Positions 1 through 10,255 are shown, numbered from the stretch's first letter. The stretch is DNA of 64,000 nt from Mucilaginibacter sp. SG564 (GCF_013149275.1 NZ_JABGNA010000005.1:430045-494044); one strand, 5' to 3'. The notes: a model not told the origin generated them from the sequence alone. A program made the numbers and translations.

Positions 1-859
1 TCCAGTTACCCTGGTAGGTTATTTTGGTAGGCAGTAGTTCGCCTTCAAAGCTGTTGAGCTCGATGTTCATCTGCACATTAAAATCAACAAACATATTGCT
101 GAATTTCATGTCAATATAGCGGCCCAGGATCTGGAAAGTGCGCTCATCAAATATGGTAGTCATCTCCTTGATCATAGTGTCACCGTCTGACGTACTGGGT
201 TTGCAACGCACCCGGAAACGGTAAACCGGGATGGTATCCAGGTACTTACCACGCGCGAATTCATAATAATAATACCCGCGCATATCACCCGCGAATATCT
301 CGGTTTTGCTGCTGATGAAAGGGATACCTTTTACCCTGCGTCCTGGAGTGAAGATGAGCGTCTTCAGCTTGTCTTTATAGGATTCGTTCTTCCCTCCCGA
401 CCCTGGCAGGGCATCGCCCTTAGTAAAATCCGAGTTGTAAGCATTCATGAAAATATAGTCGAACATTTCAACAGTATATAGCTGGTATTTCCCGTTCTTT
501 TTAAACATGTTGCCGCTATCCGTTTTGGCTACATATTCCATCCTGTGCTTGCCGGCGGCGTTACTGTGGATAATTTTGCGATAGATCTTACCGTCAACCT
601 TGTTCTTTTTGTCGTAGGTAAAAATGCGGTTCTCGGCGGTAAAACCGTAACGTTTCATGTTTTGAAACGCTTTGTAAAAGCTGGTATCGGCCAGTACGGC
701 ATCAATAAAATCCTGCGCGTTTAACCTGTGCGATTTGATATCAACCAGCGAGTCGATAACAATGGTTTTAATGGTATCCGGATTAAAACGCTTGATCTGC
801 TGTGCGAAAGTAACAGTGCTTATAATACAGAAAATAAATAATAGCAGAAGTTTTTTCAT
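1..859 (-). CDS. Secreted protein of unknown function, C-terminus cut by window edge
   Basis: A reading frame runs from an ATG at 857-859 to the left edge of the window without a stop, giving about 286 codons of a longer protein. Residues 1-20 (MKKLLLLFIFCIISTVTFAQ) are a clear Sec signal peptide with an AQ cleavage end typical of Bacteroidota exported proteins. The rest is basic and rich in Tyr, Lys and Asp, with no membrane segment, lipobox or motif I recognise. A palindromic repeat starts four bases upstream of the start codon. The protein is probably periplasmic or at the outer membrane. The real end and any C-terminal domain lie outside the window, so function is left open. Confidence 0.75.
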   Translation of the reverse strand, partial: MKKLLLLFIFCIISTVTFAQQIKRFNPDTIKTIVIDSLVDIKSHRLNAQDFIDAVLADTSFYKAFQNMKRYGFTAENRIFTYDKKNKVDGKIYRKIIHSNAAGKHRMEYVAKTDSGNMFKKNGKYQLYTVEMFDYIFMNAYNSDFTKGDALPGSGGKNESYKDKLKTLIFTPGRRVKGIPFISSKTEIFAGDMRGYYYYEFARGKYLDTIPVYRFRVRCKPSTSDGDTMIKEMTTIFDERTFQILGRYIDMKFSNMFVDFNVQMNIELNSFEGELLPTKITYQGNW

Positions 860-863
860 AGAT

Positions 864-943
864 AGTTCATTGGTTCACTGGCCCATTTGTTCATTGGTCG
901 CATTTTTACTAATGAACCAGTTGAATAAATGAACCAATGAACT
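864..943. repeat. Palindromic intergenic repeat, AGTTCATTGGTTCA type
   Basis: Arms at 864-897 and 909-943 are imperfect inverted copies built from the unit 'gttcattggttca' and its complement, with an 11-base spacer. The element fills the gap between the partial secreted-protein gene and the amidohydrolase stop codon at 950-952. No ORF is supported here; a 65-codon plus-strand frame crossing it is a shadow. Confidence 0.7.
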
Positions 944-949
944 TACATA

Positions 950-2134
950 TTAGTTTCCCAGCTGTTTAATAGCCAGGTAAGCCATCAGACCAGTGCTGAT
1001 CTTAAACGCGTCCTCTTCCACATCAAAAGTTGGCGTATGTACCGATGAGGTAATACCACGGCTTTCATTACGGGTACCCAGGCGGTAAAAACAACTGTCG
1101 GCTACTTGCGAGTAGTAAGCAAAATCTTCGGCGGCCATCCAGATATCCAGGTCGAGTACATTTTCTTTACCCAGGTAATCTTCGGCATGGCCACGGGTTG
1201 CGGCGGTCAGCACCTCTTCGTTGATCAGGAAAGGGTAGCCGCGCATAATGTTAAAATCGCAGCTGCCGCCCATGCTCTCGGCAATGCCTTCGGCCATTTT
1301 TTTCATGCGTTTATGGGCCTCGTCGCGCCATTTTTCGTCCATGGTGCGGAAGGTGCCTTCCAGGTAAACCTCGTTCGGGATCACATTGGTAGCGCCATTG
1401 GCAATCACTTTTCCAAATGACAATACCGATGGACTTTTAGGATCGGCAAAACGGCTTACTACCTGTTGCAGCGCGGTTAATATATGAGCGGTAATAATTA
1501 CCGGGTCGATGTTTTGTTGTGGTTGCGCACCGTGGCCGCCTTTACCTTTTACGGTAACATAAAGCTCATCGGTTGAGGCCATATATTTGCCTGCGCGGAA
1601 ACCTACTTTACCCGCATCGATCAATGGCATTACGTGCTGTCCCAATACGGCCTGTGGTTTAGGATTTTCCAGCACCCCCTCCTTAATCATAAGGCTGGCA
1701 CCACCGGGAAGTTTCTCTTCGGCAGGCTGAAATATCAGCTTTACCGTACCTGCAAACTGACTTTTCAGCTCGGTTAAGATTCGCGCGGTACCCAATAACG
1801 ATGAAGTATGCGCATCGTGACCGCAGGCATGCATTACGCCAACGTTTTGCGATTTGTAAGGTACATCATTGGCTTCGGTAATCGGCAACGCGTCCATATC
1901 GGCACGCAGGGCAACTACCTTATCAGATGGCAGATCACCTTTGATCAAGGCTACCAGGCCTGTATCGGCCATTTTTTCGTAGGTTAAACCCAGCTCGTCT
2001 AACTTGCCGGCTACAAAAGCCGATGTTTTTTGTTCGTGAAATGACAGCTCCGGATTGGTATGCAAGTGGCGGCGATTAGCCACTACATCATTAAATATTT
2101 TTTGGGATAGTTCCTGTATTTGTTCTTTAATCAT
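950..2134 (-). CDS. M20 family metallo-amidohydrolase (N-acyl-amino-acid/hippurate hydrolase type)
   Basis: This 394-residue protein has the M20D layout: an N-terminal catalytic part with the metal-binding motif MHACGHDAHT near residue 101, EEKLPGGA about 37 residues later, the dimerisation insert with GKGGHGAQPQQNIDP, and a late MAAEDFAYY motif carrying the last metal ligand. The family removes acyl groups from N-acyl amino acids or aminoacyl conjugates in the cytosol using two divalent metals. No signal peptide is present. The start overlaps the stop of the upstream SPOR gene by 8 bases, so the two are translationally coupled. The exact substrate cannot be read from the sequence. Confidence 0.9.
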   Translation of the reverse strand: MIKEQIQELSQKIFNDVVANRRHLHTNPELSFHEQKTSAFVAGKLDELGLTYEKMADTGLVALIKGDLPSDKVVALRADMDALPITEANDVPYKSQNVGVMHACGHDAHTSSLLGTARILTELKSQFAGTVKLIFQPAEEKLPGGASLMIKEGVLENPKPQAVLGQHVMPLIDAGKVGFRAGKYMASTDELYVTVKGKGGHGAQPQQNIDPVIITAHILTALQQVVSRFADPKSPSVLSFGKVIANGATNVIPNEVYLEGTFRTMDEKWRDEAHKRMKKMAEGIAESMGGSCDFNIMRGYPFLINEEVLTAATRGHAEDYLGKENVLDLDIWMAAEDFAYYSQVADSCFYRLGTRNESRGITSSVHTPTFDVEEDAFKISTGLMAYLAIKQLGN

Positions 2135-2588
2135 TGGTATCCGTTTTGGGTAGATTTATTTTTTCTGAGATGATGAACAGGCTCGGGAATGAAGCACGCA
2201 GTTCCTGCATCAGCTTCTGCGCTTCCAGGCGGGTCCTGAAATCGCCGGCACGCACCTTAAAATTGGGTTCGTTATAAATGATGTAGGTACGCAGCTCTGG
2301 ATATTCGCTTTGCAGGCGCGCCTGGGCGTTGTAAGCATCCTTGCGGTTGGAGCCACTGAAGAACTGTACCCTATAACCGTAAGATGAAGAGGCAACGGAA
2401 ATCCCGCTCGCACTGCTCATCTCATAACGTTTGGCTATCAGCGTATCCACAAGGGGATCTCTAATTACCTCTACCCTGCCGCGTGCTTGCTGCGCAAATG
2501 CCTGGGTTGATGCTATGAAAAGCACAAAAAAAATGCAGTATCTGATAACCGCTGGTTTAGCTTGATGATCAAATACTGCTTTTTTCAT
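2127..2588 (-). CDS. SPOR domain-containing exported protein
   Basis: I place the start at the ATG at 2586-2588 (153 residues) because the longer frame back to 2651 runs into a palindromic repeat and would hide the signal peptide. Residues 12-30 are hydrophobic and end in AFAQQ, a signal peptide. Roughly residues 65-140 form a SPOR domain (YGYRVQFFSGSNRKDAYNA, then a PNFKVRAGDFRTRLEAQ segment), which in known families binds denuded septal peptidoglycan. The gene overlaps the amidohydrolase downstream by 8 bases. The role is probably in the cell envelope or division; the pairing with a peptidase is suggestive only. Confidence 0.85.
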   Translation of the reverse strand: MKKAVFDHQAKPAVIRYCIFFVLFIASTQAFAQQARGRVEVIRDPLVDTLIAKRYEMSSASGISVASSSYGYRVQFFSGSNRKDAYNAQARLQSEYPELRTYIIYNEPNFKVRAGDFRTRLEAQKLMQELRASFPSLFIISEKINLPKTDTND

Positions 2589-2610
2589 TTGGTAAATTTT
2601 CTTTAAGCTG

Positions 2611-2703
2611 TCATTGCGAGAAACGAAGCAATCTCTATATAAGCAGGTCAAACAGGTAAGTTCGCTCTGTATAGTATAGAGATTGCTTCGTTCCTCGCAA
2701 TAA
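2611..2703. repeat. Palindromic repeat, TCATTGCGAG-AACGAAGCAATC type
   Basis: Arms at 2611-2638 and 2676-2703 are inverted copies with 2 mismatches in 28 bases, separated by 37 bases. The unit 'cattgcgagaaacgaagcaa' recurs in partial form at 24276-24298 and 63905-63916. It lies between secA and the SPOR gene and can fold into a long hairpin. It creates the false N-terminal extension of the SPOR frame. Confidence 0.8.
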
Positions 2704-2717
2704 CGTACTGTATATTC

Positions 2718-5700
2718 TTAATTCTGCCCTACGCCGTGGCAGTTTTTATATTTTTTACCGCTTCCACATGGACAAGGATCGTTACGACCTATCTTGTTCT
2801 CCACCCTAACCGGGGTAGCTTTCTGCTGCTCGCGGAAATCATCCATCGGCATGCCATTGCTTTCGCTTACCAGCTCGGCTTTGGTGGTTTTCATTTTACG
2901 CAGATCCAATTTTGGTTCTGGTCTGGCTTCTTTGATTTCATCTGGCTGCTGCTGAACCGGGATACCGCCCCTGAACAGGAAGCTAACGATCTCTTTATTC
3001 ACATTGGCCAGCATGCCTCTAAACAGTTCAAAAGCCTCAAACTTATAAACCAGCAGCGGATCCTTTTGCTCATAAACCGCGTTCTGTACCGATTGTTTTA
3101 ACTCGTCCATCTCGCGCAAATGCTCTTTCCAGGCATCATCTATCAGGTACAGGGTCACGTTCTTTTCAAACGATTTAAATACCTCCACCCCATGGTTCTC
3201 TATAGCTTTTTTCAAGGGTACAGAAACCTGTATACCGTGGATACCATCGCTAAATGGTACCACAATATTTTCCACATACTGCCCACGGGTATCAAACACA
3301 TCTTTCAATACCGGGTAAGCCTGTTGTGCAACGGCTTCCTGTTTGCGTTTGTAAAAGTCCATTACCGTTTGGAAGGTCCTGTCGGTAAGGGCCGCTATAT
3401 TTTTCGATGCGAATTCGTCAATACTCAGTTCAATATCAACCGAGAACAGGCGGATCACTTCCAGCGTAAAGCCTTCGTAATTGTTCGCTTCTTTGTATTC
3501 GGTCACAATATCTTCAACCACATCAAATATGGTATTGCTCAGGTCAACATCCAAACGTTCGCCAAACAGCGCGTTTTTACGTTTGGTATAGATCACCGTA
3601 CGCTGTGAGTTCATCACATCATCATACTCCAGCAAACGTTTACGGATACCAAAGTTGTTTTCTTCTACCTTTTTCTGGGCACGCTCTATTGATTTGGAGA
3701 TCATAGAGTGTTGGATCACTTCACCCTCTTCAATACCCATACGTACCATCAGGTTAGAGATACGCTCTGAACCGAATAAACGCATCAGGTTATCCTCCAG
3801 CGACACGAAAAACTGTGAAGAACCGGGGTCCCCCTGACGACCGGCACGACCACGCAGCTGTCTATCTACACGGCGTGACTCATGGCGTTCTGTACCTACA
3901 ATGGCCAAGCCACCTGCATCTTTAACACCCGCACCCAGTTTAATATCCGTACCACGACCGGCCATGTTGGTAGCGATGGTCACGGTGCCTGTTTTACCGG
4001 CTTCGGCCACGATATCGGCCTCTTTCTGGTGCATTTTGGCGTTCAGTACGTTATGTTTGATACCGCGCAGCTTGAGCATACGGCTCAGTAATTCCGAAAT
4101 TTCAACTGAGGTTGTACCTACCAGTACCGGGCGCCCGGCCTCTGTCAGTTTCACGATCTCATCGGCAACGGCGTTATATTTTTCACGAACGGTACGGTAA
4201 ACCAGGTCCTGCCTGTCTGCACGACTGGCCGGGGTATTGGTTGGTATCTCTACCACGTCGAGCTTGTATATTTCCCAGAACTCACCTGCTTCTGTAACGG
4301 CAGTACCCGTCATACCGCAAAGTTTGTGGTACATACGGAAGTAGTTTTGCAAAGTAATGGTAGCGAAGGTTTGTGTGGCATCCTCTACCTTAACGTTTTC
4401 TTTTGCTTCGATAGCCTGGTGTAAACCATCAGAGTAACGGCGACCATCTAACACACGACCGGTTTGCTCATCCACAATTTTCACCTTGCCTTCGTCCAAA
4501 ATATACTCTGTATCTTTTTCAAACAGGGTGTAAGCTTTCAGCAATTGGTTTACGGAGTGGATACGTTCAGACTTGATGGAGAAATCGCGCATCAGCTCGT
4601 CCTTACGGGCAATTTTTTCTTCAGCGCTCAGGCTTGATTTTTCGATCTCGGCAATTTCGGTGCCTACATCAGGCATCACAAAAAAGTGAGGATCTTCGCC
4701 CGATGAGGTGATCAGCTCGATACCTTTTTCGGCCAGTTCAACCTGGTTATTTTTTTCGTCGATCACGAAGTAAAGTTCCGCGTCAACCTTTGGCATGTCT
4801 TTACCCTGATCCTGCATGTAGTGATTTTCCACCTTCTGCAAAATTGTCCGGTTGCCGCCTTCGCTCAAAAACTTAATTAAAGCCTTGCTTTTTGGCAAAC
4901 CGCGGTAAGCACGTAGTAAAGCTAAACCGCCGCCATCAACTTCGGCATTACCTTCGTTAATAGCTTTTTTGGCTTCGTTCAATACACCGTTGATGTAGGC
5001 TTTCTGCGCGTTAACCAAACGCTCAATGCGTGGTTTCAGCTCATAAAACTCATGCTCATCACCGCGAGGGATCGGGCCAGATATAATTAAAGGTGTACGG
5101 GCATCGTCAATTAAAACGGAGTCAACCTCATCCACCATGGCATAATGTAACTTGCGTTGCACCAATTCTTCGGGGCTACGTGTCATATTGTCACGCAGGT
5201 AGTCAAAACCAAATTCGTTGTTGGTGCCAAAAGTAATATCGGCCAGGTAAGCATTGCGGCGTTCCTCAGAATTTGGCTCATGTTTATCAATACAATCAAC
5301 AGATAAGCCGTGGAATTCATACAAAGGTCCCATCCACTCACTATCACGACGGGCCAGGTAATCATTCACCGTTACGATGTGTACACCTTGTCCGGCAAGC
5401 GCGTTTAAGTAGGCAGGCAGCGTAGCTACCAGCGTTTTACCCTCACCTGTGGCCATTTCTGATATCTTGCCTTGATGCAATACAATACCACCAATCAGCT
5501 GTACATCATAGTGTACCATATCCCAGGTAACCTCATTACCTGCAGCAAGCCAGGTATTGTGGTGTATTGCCTGATCGCCTTTGATCACCACGTTATTCTT
5601 GTGAGCGGCAAGCTCACGGTCGAATTGGGTAGCGGTAACTTCAATGGTTTTATTGCCGGCAAAGCGGCGGGCAGTTTCTTTTACAACCGCGAACGCTTCG

Positions 5701-6026
5701 GGCAGTATATTTAATAATATATCTTCCAGCTCTTTGTTGCGGTCTTTTTCCAGTTTATCCAACTGGGTGTAAAGCTCCACTTTTTCGCTTACATCCATAT
5801 CCAGTTCGGTTTCGGTGCGGTCTTTAATAGCTTTTATTTCGCTATCAATGCCCGAAAGCCCCTGGGCTATGGTTTCTTTAAAATCTATGGTTTTAGCTCT
5901 AAGCTCATCATTGCTGATGTTTGAGAGTTTTGCAAATTCAGCCTTAATTTTTTCAACTATAGGCTGTATTGCTTTTACATCCCGTTCTGATTTGCTTCCA
6001 AAAAGCTTACTGATAAAATCTAACAT
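2718..6026 (-). CDS. secA: Preprotein translocase ATPase SecA
   Basis: SecA (1102 residues) is the motor that pushes unfolded preproteins through SecYEG. Visible landmarks are Walker A GEGKT within residues 191-199, the DEVD Walker B at 299-302, the preprotein-crosslinking region, the second helicase motor with [11 protein letters not shown] and [10 protein letters not shown], and a C-terminal zinc-binding SEC-C tail ([14 protein letters not shown]). It is longer than the roughly 900 residues of E. coli SecA. Much of the surplus is an insert at about residues 330-430 after the DEVD box, as is usual in Bacteroidota. It stands alone between two repeat-bearing gaps. The start [12 protein letters not shown] is the family N-terminus. 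Confidence 0.98.
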   Translation of the reverse strand: MLDFISKLFGSKSERDVKAIQPIVEKIKAEFAKLSNISNDELRAKTIDFKETIAQGLSGIDSEIKAIKDRTETELDMDVSEKVELYTQLDKLEKDRNKELEDILLNILPEAFAVVKETARRFAGNKTIEVTATQFDRELAAHKNNVVIKGDQAIHHNTWLAAGNEVTWDMVHYDVQLIGGIVLHQGKISEMATGEGKTLVATLPAYLNALAGQGVHIVTVNDYLARRDSEWMGPLYEFHGLSVDCIDKHEPNSEERRNAYLADITFGTNNEFGFDYLRDNMTRSPEELVQRKLHYAMVDEVDSVLIDDARTPLIISGPIPRGDEHEFYELKPRIERLVNAQKAYINGVLNEAKKAINEGNAEVDGGGLALLRAYRGLPKSKALIKFLSEGGNRTILQKVENHYMQDQGKDMPKVDAELYFVIDEKNNQVELAEKGIELITSSGEDPHFFVMPDVGTEIAEIEKSSLSAEEKIARKDELMRDFSIKSERIHSVNQLLKAYTLFEKDTEYILDEGKVKIVDEQTGRVLDGRRYSDGLHQAIEAKENVKVEDATQTFATITLQNYFRMYHKLCGMTGTAVTEAGEFWEIYKLDVVEIPTNTPASRADRQDLVYRTVREKYNAVADEIVKLTEAGRPVLVGTTSVEISELLSRMLKLRGIKHNVLNAKMHQKEADIVAEAGKTGTVTIATNMAGRGTDIKLGAGVKDAGGLAIVGTERHESRRVDRQLRGRAGRQGDPGSSQFFVSLEDNLMRLFGSERISNLMVRMGIEEGEVIQHSMISKSIERAQKKVEENNFGIRKRLLEYDDVMNSQRTVIYTKRKNALFGERLDVDLSNTIFDVVEDIVTEYKEANNYEGFTLEVIRLFSVDIELSIDEFASKNIAALTDRTFQTVMDFYKRKQEAVAQQAYPVLKDVFDTRGQYVENIVVPFSDGIHGIQVSVPLKKAIENHGVEVFKSFEKNVTLYLIDDAWKEHLREMDELKQSVQNAVYEQKDPLLVYKFEAFELFRGMLANVNKEIVSFLFRGGIPVQQQPDEIKEARPEPKLDLRKMKTTKAELVSESNGMPMDDFREQQKATPVRVENKIGRNDPCPCGSGKKYKNCHGVGQN

Positions 6027-6106
6027 ATTATTTTGATATAATCGAACAAACTCAACAATTGCGCCAAGGCAACTAACTGAGTCATATTGACAGGTAAAGG
6101 TACAAA

Positions 6107-6198
6107 ACCCCCTCTAAATCTCCCCCGATTGGGGAGACTTTTTAAAAAAACATGGATTATGGCTTAAAGCCCTCCCTCTCGTGGGGGGTTGGATGGGG
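6107..6198. repeat. C/G-rich palindromic repeat, AACCCCCTCTAAATCTCCCCC type
   Basis: The element begins with a C-rich arm (6107-6137) containing an internal 'ctccccgattggggag'-like hairpin and ends with 'ggggggttggatggggtt', the approximate inverted copy. It occupies the secA-ribF gap. The ribF stop codon at 6199-6201 directly touches its end. Related copies lie at 10709-10792, 13599-13625 and 44077-44212. Confidence 0.75.
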
Positions 6199-7122
6199 TT
6201 ACAACAACGCCAGCACGTCTTCCTTATCTTTGGCCAGCTGTACTTTAAGTTCATCTAACGAAGCAAACTTCACATCGCCGCGTACATAATGATGAAATTC
6301 CATGCGGATGGCCTGATTGTAGATCTCCTGATCAAAATCAAAAATATTCACCTCAATGTTACGGGTGAGGCCATTAACCGTTGGCCGGCTGCCTATATAG
6401 GCCATGCCTTTGTACTTATTACCCGCTACAACAACCGTTACGGCAAAGATACCATCACATGGGATAAGCTTATATTTTTCTTCAACCACGATGTTGGCCG
6501 TAGGATAACCCAATTGCCTGCCAATCTGGTCGCCGCGGATCACAGTACCGGTGATAAAGAAAGTATATCCCAGGAATGAGTTAGCCAGATCAACCTCTCC
6601 GTTTAATAACGCGTTGCGGATACGGGTGGAGCTGATGGCTACCTCGTTGATATCCTGCTCGGGTATTTCAACTACCTCAAAACCATAAACCGGACCAAGC
6701 CTTTGCAGATCTTCCAGACCGCCCTGACGGTCTTTACCGAAGCGATGATCATACCCGATCACTATTTTTTTGGTACCTATTTTATTCACCAGTACATCGC
6801 GGATATAGCTTTCGGCGGTCTGGTTCGAAAAATCTCTGGAAAACGGAGTGATGATCAGATGATCCACACCCAGGTCTTCCATTAGCTGTGCTTTTTCGTT
6901 AATGGTGGTGATCAGCTTGAGACTTTCATCCTCGGGCTGCAGTATCATGCGCGGATGCGGAAAGAAAGTTAAAATTACCGTTTCACCATCAATGCTATCG
7001 GCAATCTCCTTTATCCCTGATATAATTTTACGGTGACCGATGTGTACCCCATCAAAAGTACCGATGGTAACCACCGCGTTTTTTACCGCTGTAAATTCGT
7101 CGATATGATTGTAAACCTTCAT
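6199..7122 (-). CDS. ribF: Bifunctional riboflavin kinase / FAD synthetase
   Basis: RibF converts riboflavin to FMN and then FAD. In this 307-residue protein the N-terminal nucleotidyltransferase carries GTFDGVHIGHRKII (residues 22-35) and the later SSTRIRNALLNGEV motif. The C-terminal flavokinase domain begins around residue 185 and carries GDQIGRQLGYPTANI. Length is normal for the bifunctional enzyme. It is last in the ftsX-DUF3098-uppP-truB-ribF run, 76 bases after truB. Its stop codon is flush with a palindromic repeat. Confidence 0.96.
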   Translation of the reverse strand: MKVYNHIDEFTAVKNAVVTIGTFDGVHIGHRKIISGIKEIADSIDGETVILTFFPHPRMILQPEDESLKLITTINEKAQLMEDLGVDHLIITPFSRDFSNQTAESYIRDVLVNKIGTKKIVIGYDHRFGKDRQGGLEDLQRLGPVYGFEVVEIPEQDINEVAISSTRIRNALLNGEVDLANSFLGYTFFITGTVIRGDQIGRQLGYPTANIVVEEKYKLIPCDGIFAVTVVVAGNKYKGMAYIGSRPTVNGLTRNIEVNIFDFDQEIYNQAIRMEFHHYVRGDVKFASLDELKVQLAKDKEDVLALL

Positions 7123-7198
7123 GATATGCGTAAAAACACAAAGTTAATTTTTTGACCGTTACTACTATAAAAGTCAGTTATTTTGACTTTGGGATGTA

Positions 7199-7930
7199 TT
7201 ATTCAACAGGCGCCCCATCGCCGGTCTTTAGCTCCCTGATCATGGTTACCAGTTCCATTACTTCCCATGCATCAGCCACCTGAAAATTGCCGCTGCGTGT
7301 ACGCCTCAATCTGGACAGATAGGCCCCATTGTTCAAAGCCGCGCCAAAATCATTTACCAGCGACCGGATATAAGTCCCTTTGCTGCAAACCACCCTGAAA
7401 TCAACTTCAGGTAGCTCGATACGCGTCAGTTCAAATTCGGTGATAGTGACGTTGCGCAGGCGTAGTTCCACATCCTCGCCCCTGCGGGCTTTTTCGTACA
7501 GACGCTCGCCGTCAACCTTTATGGCCGAATGTGCCGGTGGGTATTGTTGTATATCGCCGGTAAACTGTTTGCAATTATTACGCAACTTTTCTTCGGTAAG
7601 TTGGCTGATGTCGAATTTATTATCGGGCTCGGTTTCCATATCGTATGATGCCGTGGTGGCGCCCAGCGTCATGGTTCCCGTATATTCTTTTTCTTCGGCC
7701 TGGAAGGTATCGATCTGTTTGGTCATTTTGCCGGTGCAGATGATGAGCAGGCCGGTAGCCAGCGGATCGAGCGTGCCCGCATGCCCTACTTTGAGCTTAA
7801 GCGGTTTAAATGCGTTGCGAATTTTGCCTACTACGTCAAAGCTTGTCCATTTGTAGGGTTTATTCACCAGCAATAACTGCCCTTCGGCAAATTCCTGTAT
7901 ATGTGTGTATATTTTCTTCAATGAGTGCAA
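7199..7930 (-). CDS. truB: tRNA pseudouridine(55) synthase TruB
   Basis: TruB makes pseudouridine 55 in the T-loop of tRNAs. The 243-residue protein has the catalytic motif GHAGTLDPLATGLL with the nucleophilic Asp at residue 55, followed by YDMETEPD, PPAHSAIKVDGERLYEKARRG and CSKGTYIRSLVNDFG, all TruB hallmarks. The C-terminal PUA-like part is short. The neighbours ribF and uppP are the usual ones in Bacteroidota. The ATG at 7928-7930 gives the expected N-terminus in which LLVNKPYKWTSFDVV begins near residue 20. Confidence 0.96.
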   Translation of the reverse strand: MHSLKKIYTHIQEFAEGQLLLVNKPYKWTSFDVVGKIRNAFKPLKLKVGHAGTLDPLATGLLIICTGKMTKQIDTFQAEEKEYTGTMTLGATTASYDMETEPDNKFDISQLTEEKLRNNCKQFTGDIQQYPPAHSAIKVDGERLYEKARRGEDVELRLRNVTITEFELTRIELPEVDFRVVCSKGTYIRSLVNDFGAALNNGAYLSRLRRTRSGNFQVADAWEVMELVTMIRELKTGDGAPVE

Positions 7931-7958
7931 TTAAAGCGGCAAAGGTAGGGAAATAGTC

Positions 7959-8000
7959 TGAATCAGAATTTCCTGGATTTTAGAATGAACAGAATTACTA
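7959..8000. repeat. Fragment of GTCTGAATCAGAATTT-type dispersed repeat
   Basis: 'gtctgaatcagaatttcctg' followed by 'gattttagaatgaacagaatt' matches the pattern of the fuller copies at 10360-10479 and 52836-52870. The rest of the 208-base truB-uppP gap (7931-8138) holds C-rich low-information sequence and no credible gene. A 65-codon plus-strand frame here is not supported. Confidence 0.55.
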
Positions 8001-8138
8001 TATACCGTCGATTCACCCGACTATTGCTACGCTTGGTCACCCTTTGTTTGCGGTGGAATGAAGGATTGAATTCATTATCACCCCCTCCTCACAGCAAACT
8101 CATAGTAAAGGTGCCTTGGTTGAGAAATTTGAGGAAAA

Positions 8139-8936
8139 TTATAAGATTTCCAATGTATGCCCGCTCAATATTAAACCGATAATAACAGCACCAACTACTA
8201 TACGATACCAGCCAAACAATCTGAAGCCTTTACGCTCCAGGAAAGTAATGAACGATTTAATAGCCAGCATAGCTACAATAAAGGCAATAATGTTGCCGAT
8301 GACTAAAAACTTAAGCTGCTCGCCTGTAAAAAGCGGCGTATGGGTTTTATGAAAATCCCAAATTTCTTTCAAGGTTGCACCTAACATAGTGGGCACGGCT
8401 AAAAAGAAAGAAAATTCGGCAGCCGCGGTACGGGTTAATTTCTGACTCATACCACCCACAATAGTTGCAGCAGACCGTGACACTCCCGGAATAACAGCCA
8501 GGCATTGAAAAATACCGATCTTTAAAGCCGTAGGATAGTTGATCTGAGCCTCTTCTTTAACCGTTGTTTTATTAAACCACTTATCAACAAATAATAAGAC
8601 AACACCACCAATTAACAGTGAAAAAGCCACAATAAGCGGACTCTCCAAAAATTGATCAATGTGTTTTTTAAACAATACCCCTACAATAACCGCCGGTATA
8701 ACACCAACAACAAGTTTGAAATAAAATCCTATAGAACGGAAAAATCTTTTGAAATACAAAACAACTACCGACAGGATAGCCCCCAGCTGGATCACTACTT
8801 CAAATAGTTTTACAAAATCATCTTTACCAATGCCCATTAAAGATGATGCAATAACCATATGTCCGGTTGAGGACACAGGCAAAAATTCTGTCAGGCCTTC
8901 AATTATAGCCAGGACAATAACGTGGATGATGTTCAT
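8139..8936 (-). CDS. uppP: Undecaprenyl-diphosphate phosphatase (BacA/UppP family)
   Basis: This 265-residue polytopic protein recycles undecaprenyl pyrophosphate to the monophosphate lipid carrier used for peptidoglycan and surface glycans. It carries both family signatures: [15 protein letters not shown] (residues 13-27) and [14 protein letters not shown] near residue 150, which together form the active site facing the periplasm. At least seven hydrophobic segments are visible. It is 27 bases downstream of the DUF3098 gene and in the conserved ftsX-uppP-truB-ribF order. Overproduction in this family gives bacitracin resistance in other species. Confidence 0.96.
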   Translation of the reverse strand: MNIIHVIVLAIIEGLTEFLPVSSTGHMVIASSLMGIGKDDFVKLFEVVIQLGAILSVVVLYFKRFFRSIGFYFKLVVGVIPAVIVGVLFKKHIDQFLESPLIVAFSLLIGGVVLLFVDKWFNKTTVKEEAQINYPTALKIGIFQCLAVIPGVSRSAATIVGGMSQKLTRTAAAEFSFFLAVPTMLGATLKEIWDFHKTHTPLFTGEQLKFLVIGNIIAFIVAMLAIKSFITFLERKGFRLFGWYRIVVGAVIIGLILSGHTLEIL

Positions 8937-8963
8937 TAGGGGTAGATTGAGTTGGATTAGCTA

Positions 8964-9221
8964 TTAATTGGTTGCTGGCTTTTTTAATATAGCGAAAAAG
9001 CCTAAAGCAAATCCAGCTAATACAACAATTGGTGCTATCACAATTTTGGTTGTGCTATAAATGTCAGTTGTGCCTGCCATCAATACAAAACCAAAGGCTA
9101 CTACGGCAACGCTAATGATCAGCAACCGGTAATTACTTTTATCAAATATAAACTGTACTGGCTCGGTACTGGTTGCTTTTGTTGTAGGTTTAGCTGCGGT
9201 TGGTTTAACTTGTTGTGCCAT
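8964..9221 (-). CDS. DUF3098 small membrane protein
   Basis: This 85-residue protein has a polar, Thr/Lys-rich N-terminus (about 30 residues) and two hydrophobic segments at about 33-52 and 58-77 linked by a short loop (GTTDIYSTTKI). This is the DUF3098 pattern, a Bacteroidota family normally found between ftsX and uppP as here. Its function is unknown. Position suggests a link to cell division or lipid-carrier recycling, which is inference only. Confidence 0.85.
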   Translation of the reverse strand: MAQQVKPTAAKPTTKATSTEPVQFIFDKSNYRLLIISVAVVAFGFVLMAGTTDIYSTTKIVIAPIVVLAGFALGFFAILKKPATN

Positions 9222-9239
9222 ATCTTTAATTAATGAATT

Positions 9240-9309
9240 GTTGAATTAGTTATTTAGTGAATTTTCGCGCCCAGGAGGTTTTGAATTTTGACTTATTAAT
9301 TTTTGAATT
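9240..9309. repeat. A/T-rich inverted repeat with TTTTGAATTTTGACTT unit
   Basis: The ftsX-DUF3098 gap contains 'ttttgaattttgacttatta', the same unit that forms the inverted repeats around the four-helix-bundle gene at 47634-48057. An approximate opposite arm ('gaattgttgaattagttatt') lies at 9233-9255. The ftsX stop codon (9308-9310) falls at its edge. Confidence 0.5.
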
Positions 9310-10186
9310 ACCTATATAGATCGTATATTTTTAAACGTAAAAATTTATTAACGGCCAAAAAGGTACTGAAACCCGATATAAAGATACCCAGGCCAATGAC
9401 TCCCAAAAACACGATACCAAACTCGGTATAGTTTTGCAGGAAAACCAGGTCGGGAATATTCCTATAAGCCACATATAGCGTACCCACCAGTAAAATAATA
9501 GCGATCAATCCACCCAAAAGGCCATGCCATATGCCATATAGCAAAAATGGCTTGCGGATAAAGCTTTTGGTGGCGCCTACCAACTGCATGGATTTGATGA
9601 GGAAACGTTGGGAATAAATAGCCAACCTGATGGTATTGTTAATCAACGCAACTGACAATACCACAAATATGCCTGCAAATATTAAGATAATCAAACTGAT
9701 AGAAGTTACATTCTGATTCATCTGGTCAACAAGTGATTGCTGATATTTAACCTCTTTGATCAATGGGTTTTTGAGCAATTCGGCCTTAAACTTCTCAATG
9801 TCTTTATTATTGGTATAATCGGCCTTCAGGTAAACATCTATGGACTGCGACAAAGGATTATAGCCTAAAAATTTAACAAAATCCTCGCCCAGGTCTTTTT
9901 GCAGGTTTCGCGCGGCCAGCTCCTTACTCACATACTGTGTTTGTTTTACCATAGCATTGCCTTCCAGTTGCTTTTGCAGCTGCAATACATCGGTTTCGTG
10001 CGCGGCATCGTCAACAAAAATATTCAGCACGATATTTTCTTTTACGTAGCGTGAAATATTATTGGCATATACCAAAAACAGGCCTAAAAGTCCTATCATT
10101 AACAATACCATGGCAATACCGAATACGGTTGATATGTATATCGTTTTTGTTTTTTTTGCTGACGCGCTTGCTTCAAATTCTTCCAT
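9308..10186 (-). CDS. ftsX: Cell division permease-like protein FtsX
   Basis: FtsX partners the ATPase FtsE at the septum and regulates peptidoglycan hydrolases. The 292-residue sequence shows a short cytoplasmic N-terminus, a first membrane segment at about residues 22-44, an external domain (about 50-170), and three C-terminal membrane segments with the conserved LVGATKSFIRKPFLLYG loop between the second and third. ftsE is not in the window, so the pair is split as is common in Bacteroidota. Downstream neighbours are DUF3098 and uppP. Confidence 0.93.
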   Translation of the reverse strand: MEEFEASASAKKTKTIYISTVFGIAMVLLMIGLLGLFLVYANNISRYVKENIVLNIFVDDAAHETDVLQLQKQLEGNAMVKQTQYVSKELAARNLQKDLGEDFVKFLGYNPLSQSIDVYLKADYTNNKDIEKFKAELLKNPLIKEVKYQQSLVDQMNQNVTSISLIILIFAGIFVVLSVALINNTIRLAIYSQRFLIKSMQLVGATKSFIRKPFLLYGIWHGLLGGLIAIILLVGTLYVAYRNIPDLVFLQNYTEFGIVFLGVIGLGIFISGFSTFLAVNKFLRLKIYDLYR

Positions 10187-10190
10187 TCTT

Positions 10191-10255
10191 GTGAGATGTT
10201 AGATATGAGATTTGAAATTTGAGACATTACCCGCATTTCTCTTTTTACATATCTG
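10191..10255. repeat. AGATATGAGATTTGAAATTTGAGA-type repeat
   Basis: Five bases upstream of the ftsX start lies 'gatgttagatatgagattt' followed by 'gaaatttgagac'. A weak inverted arm 'tctttttacatatctgg' is at 10239-10255. The composition of short reiterated purine-rich words matches the other dispersed elements in this window. Confidence 0.45.

Noticed and set aside
2589..2651. N-terminal extension of the SPOR protein
   Set aside because: The extra 21 codons lie in a palindromic repeat and would block the signal peptide that follows.
7985..8182. 65-codon plus-strand frame in the truB-uppP gap
   Set aside because: It overlaps the end of uppP and a repeat fragment; the product is Arg/Leu-rich with no sensible fold.
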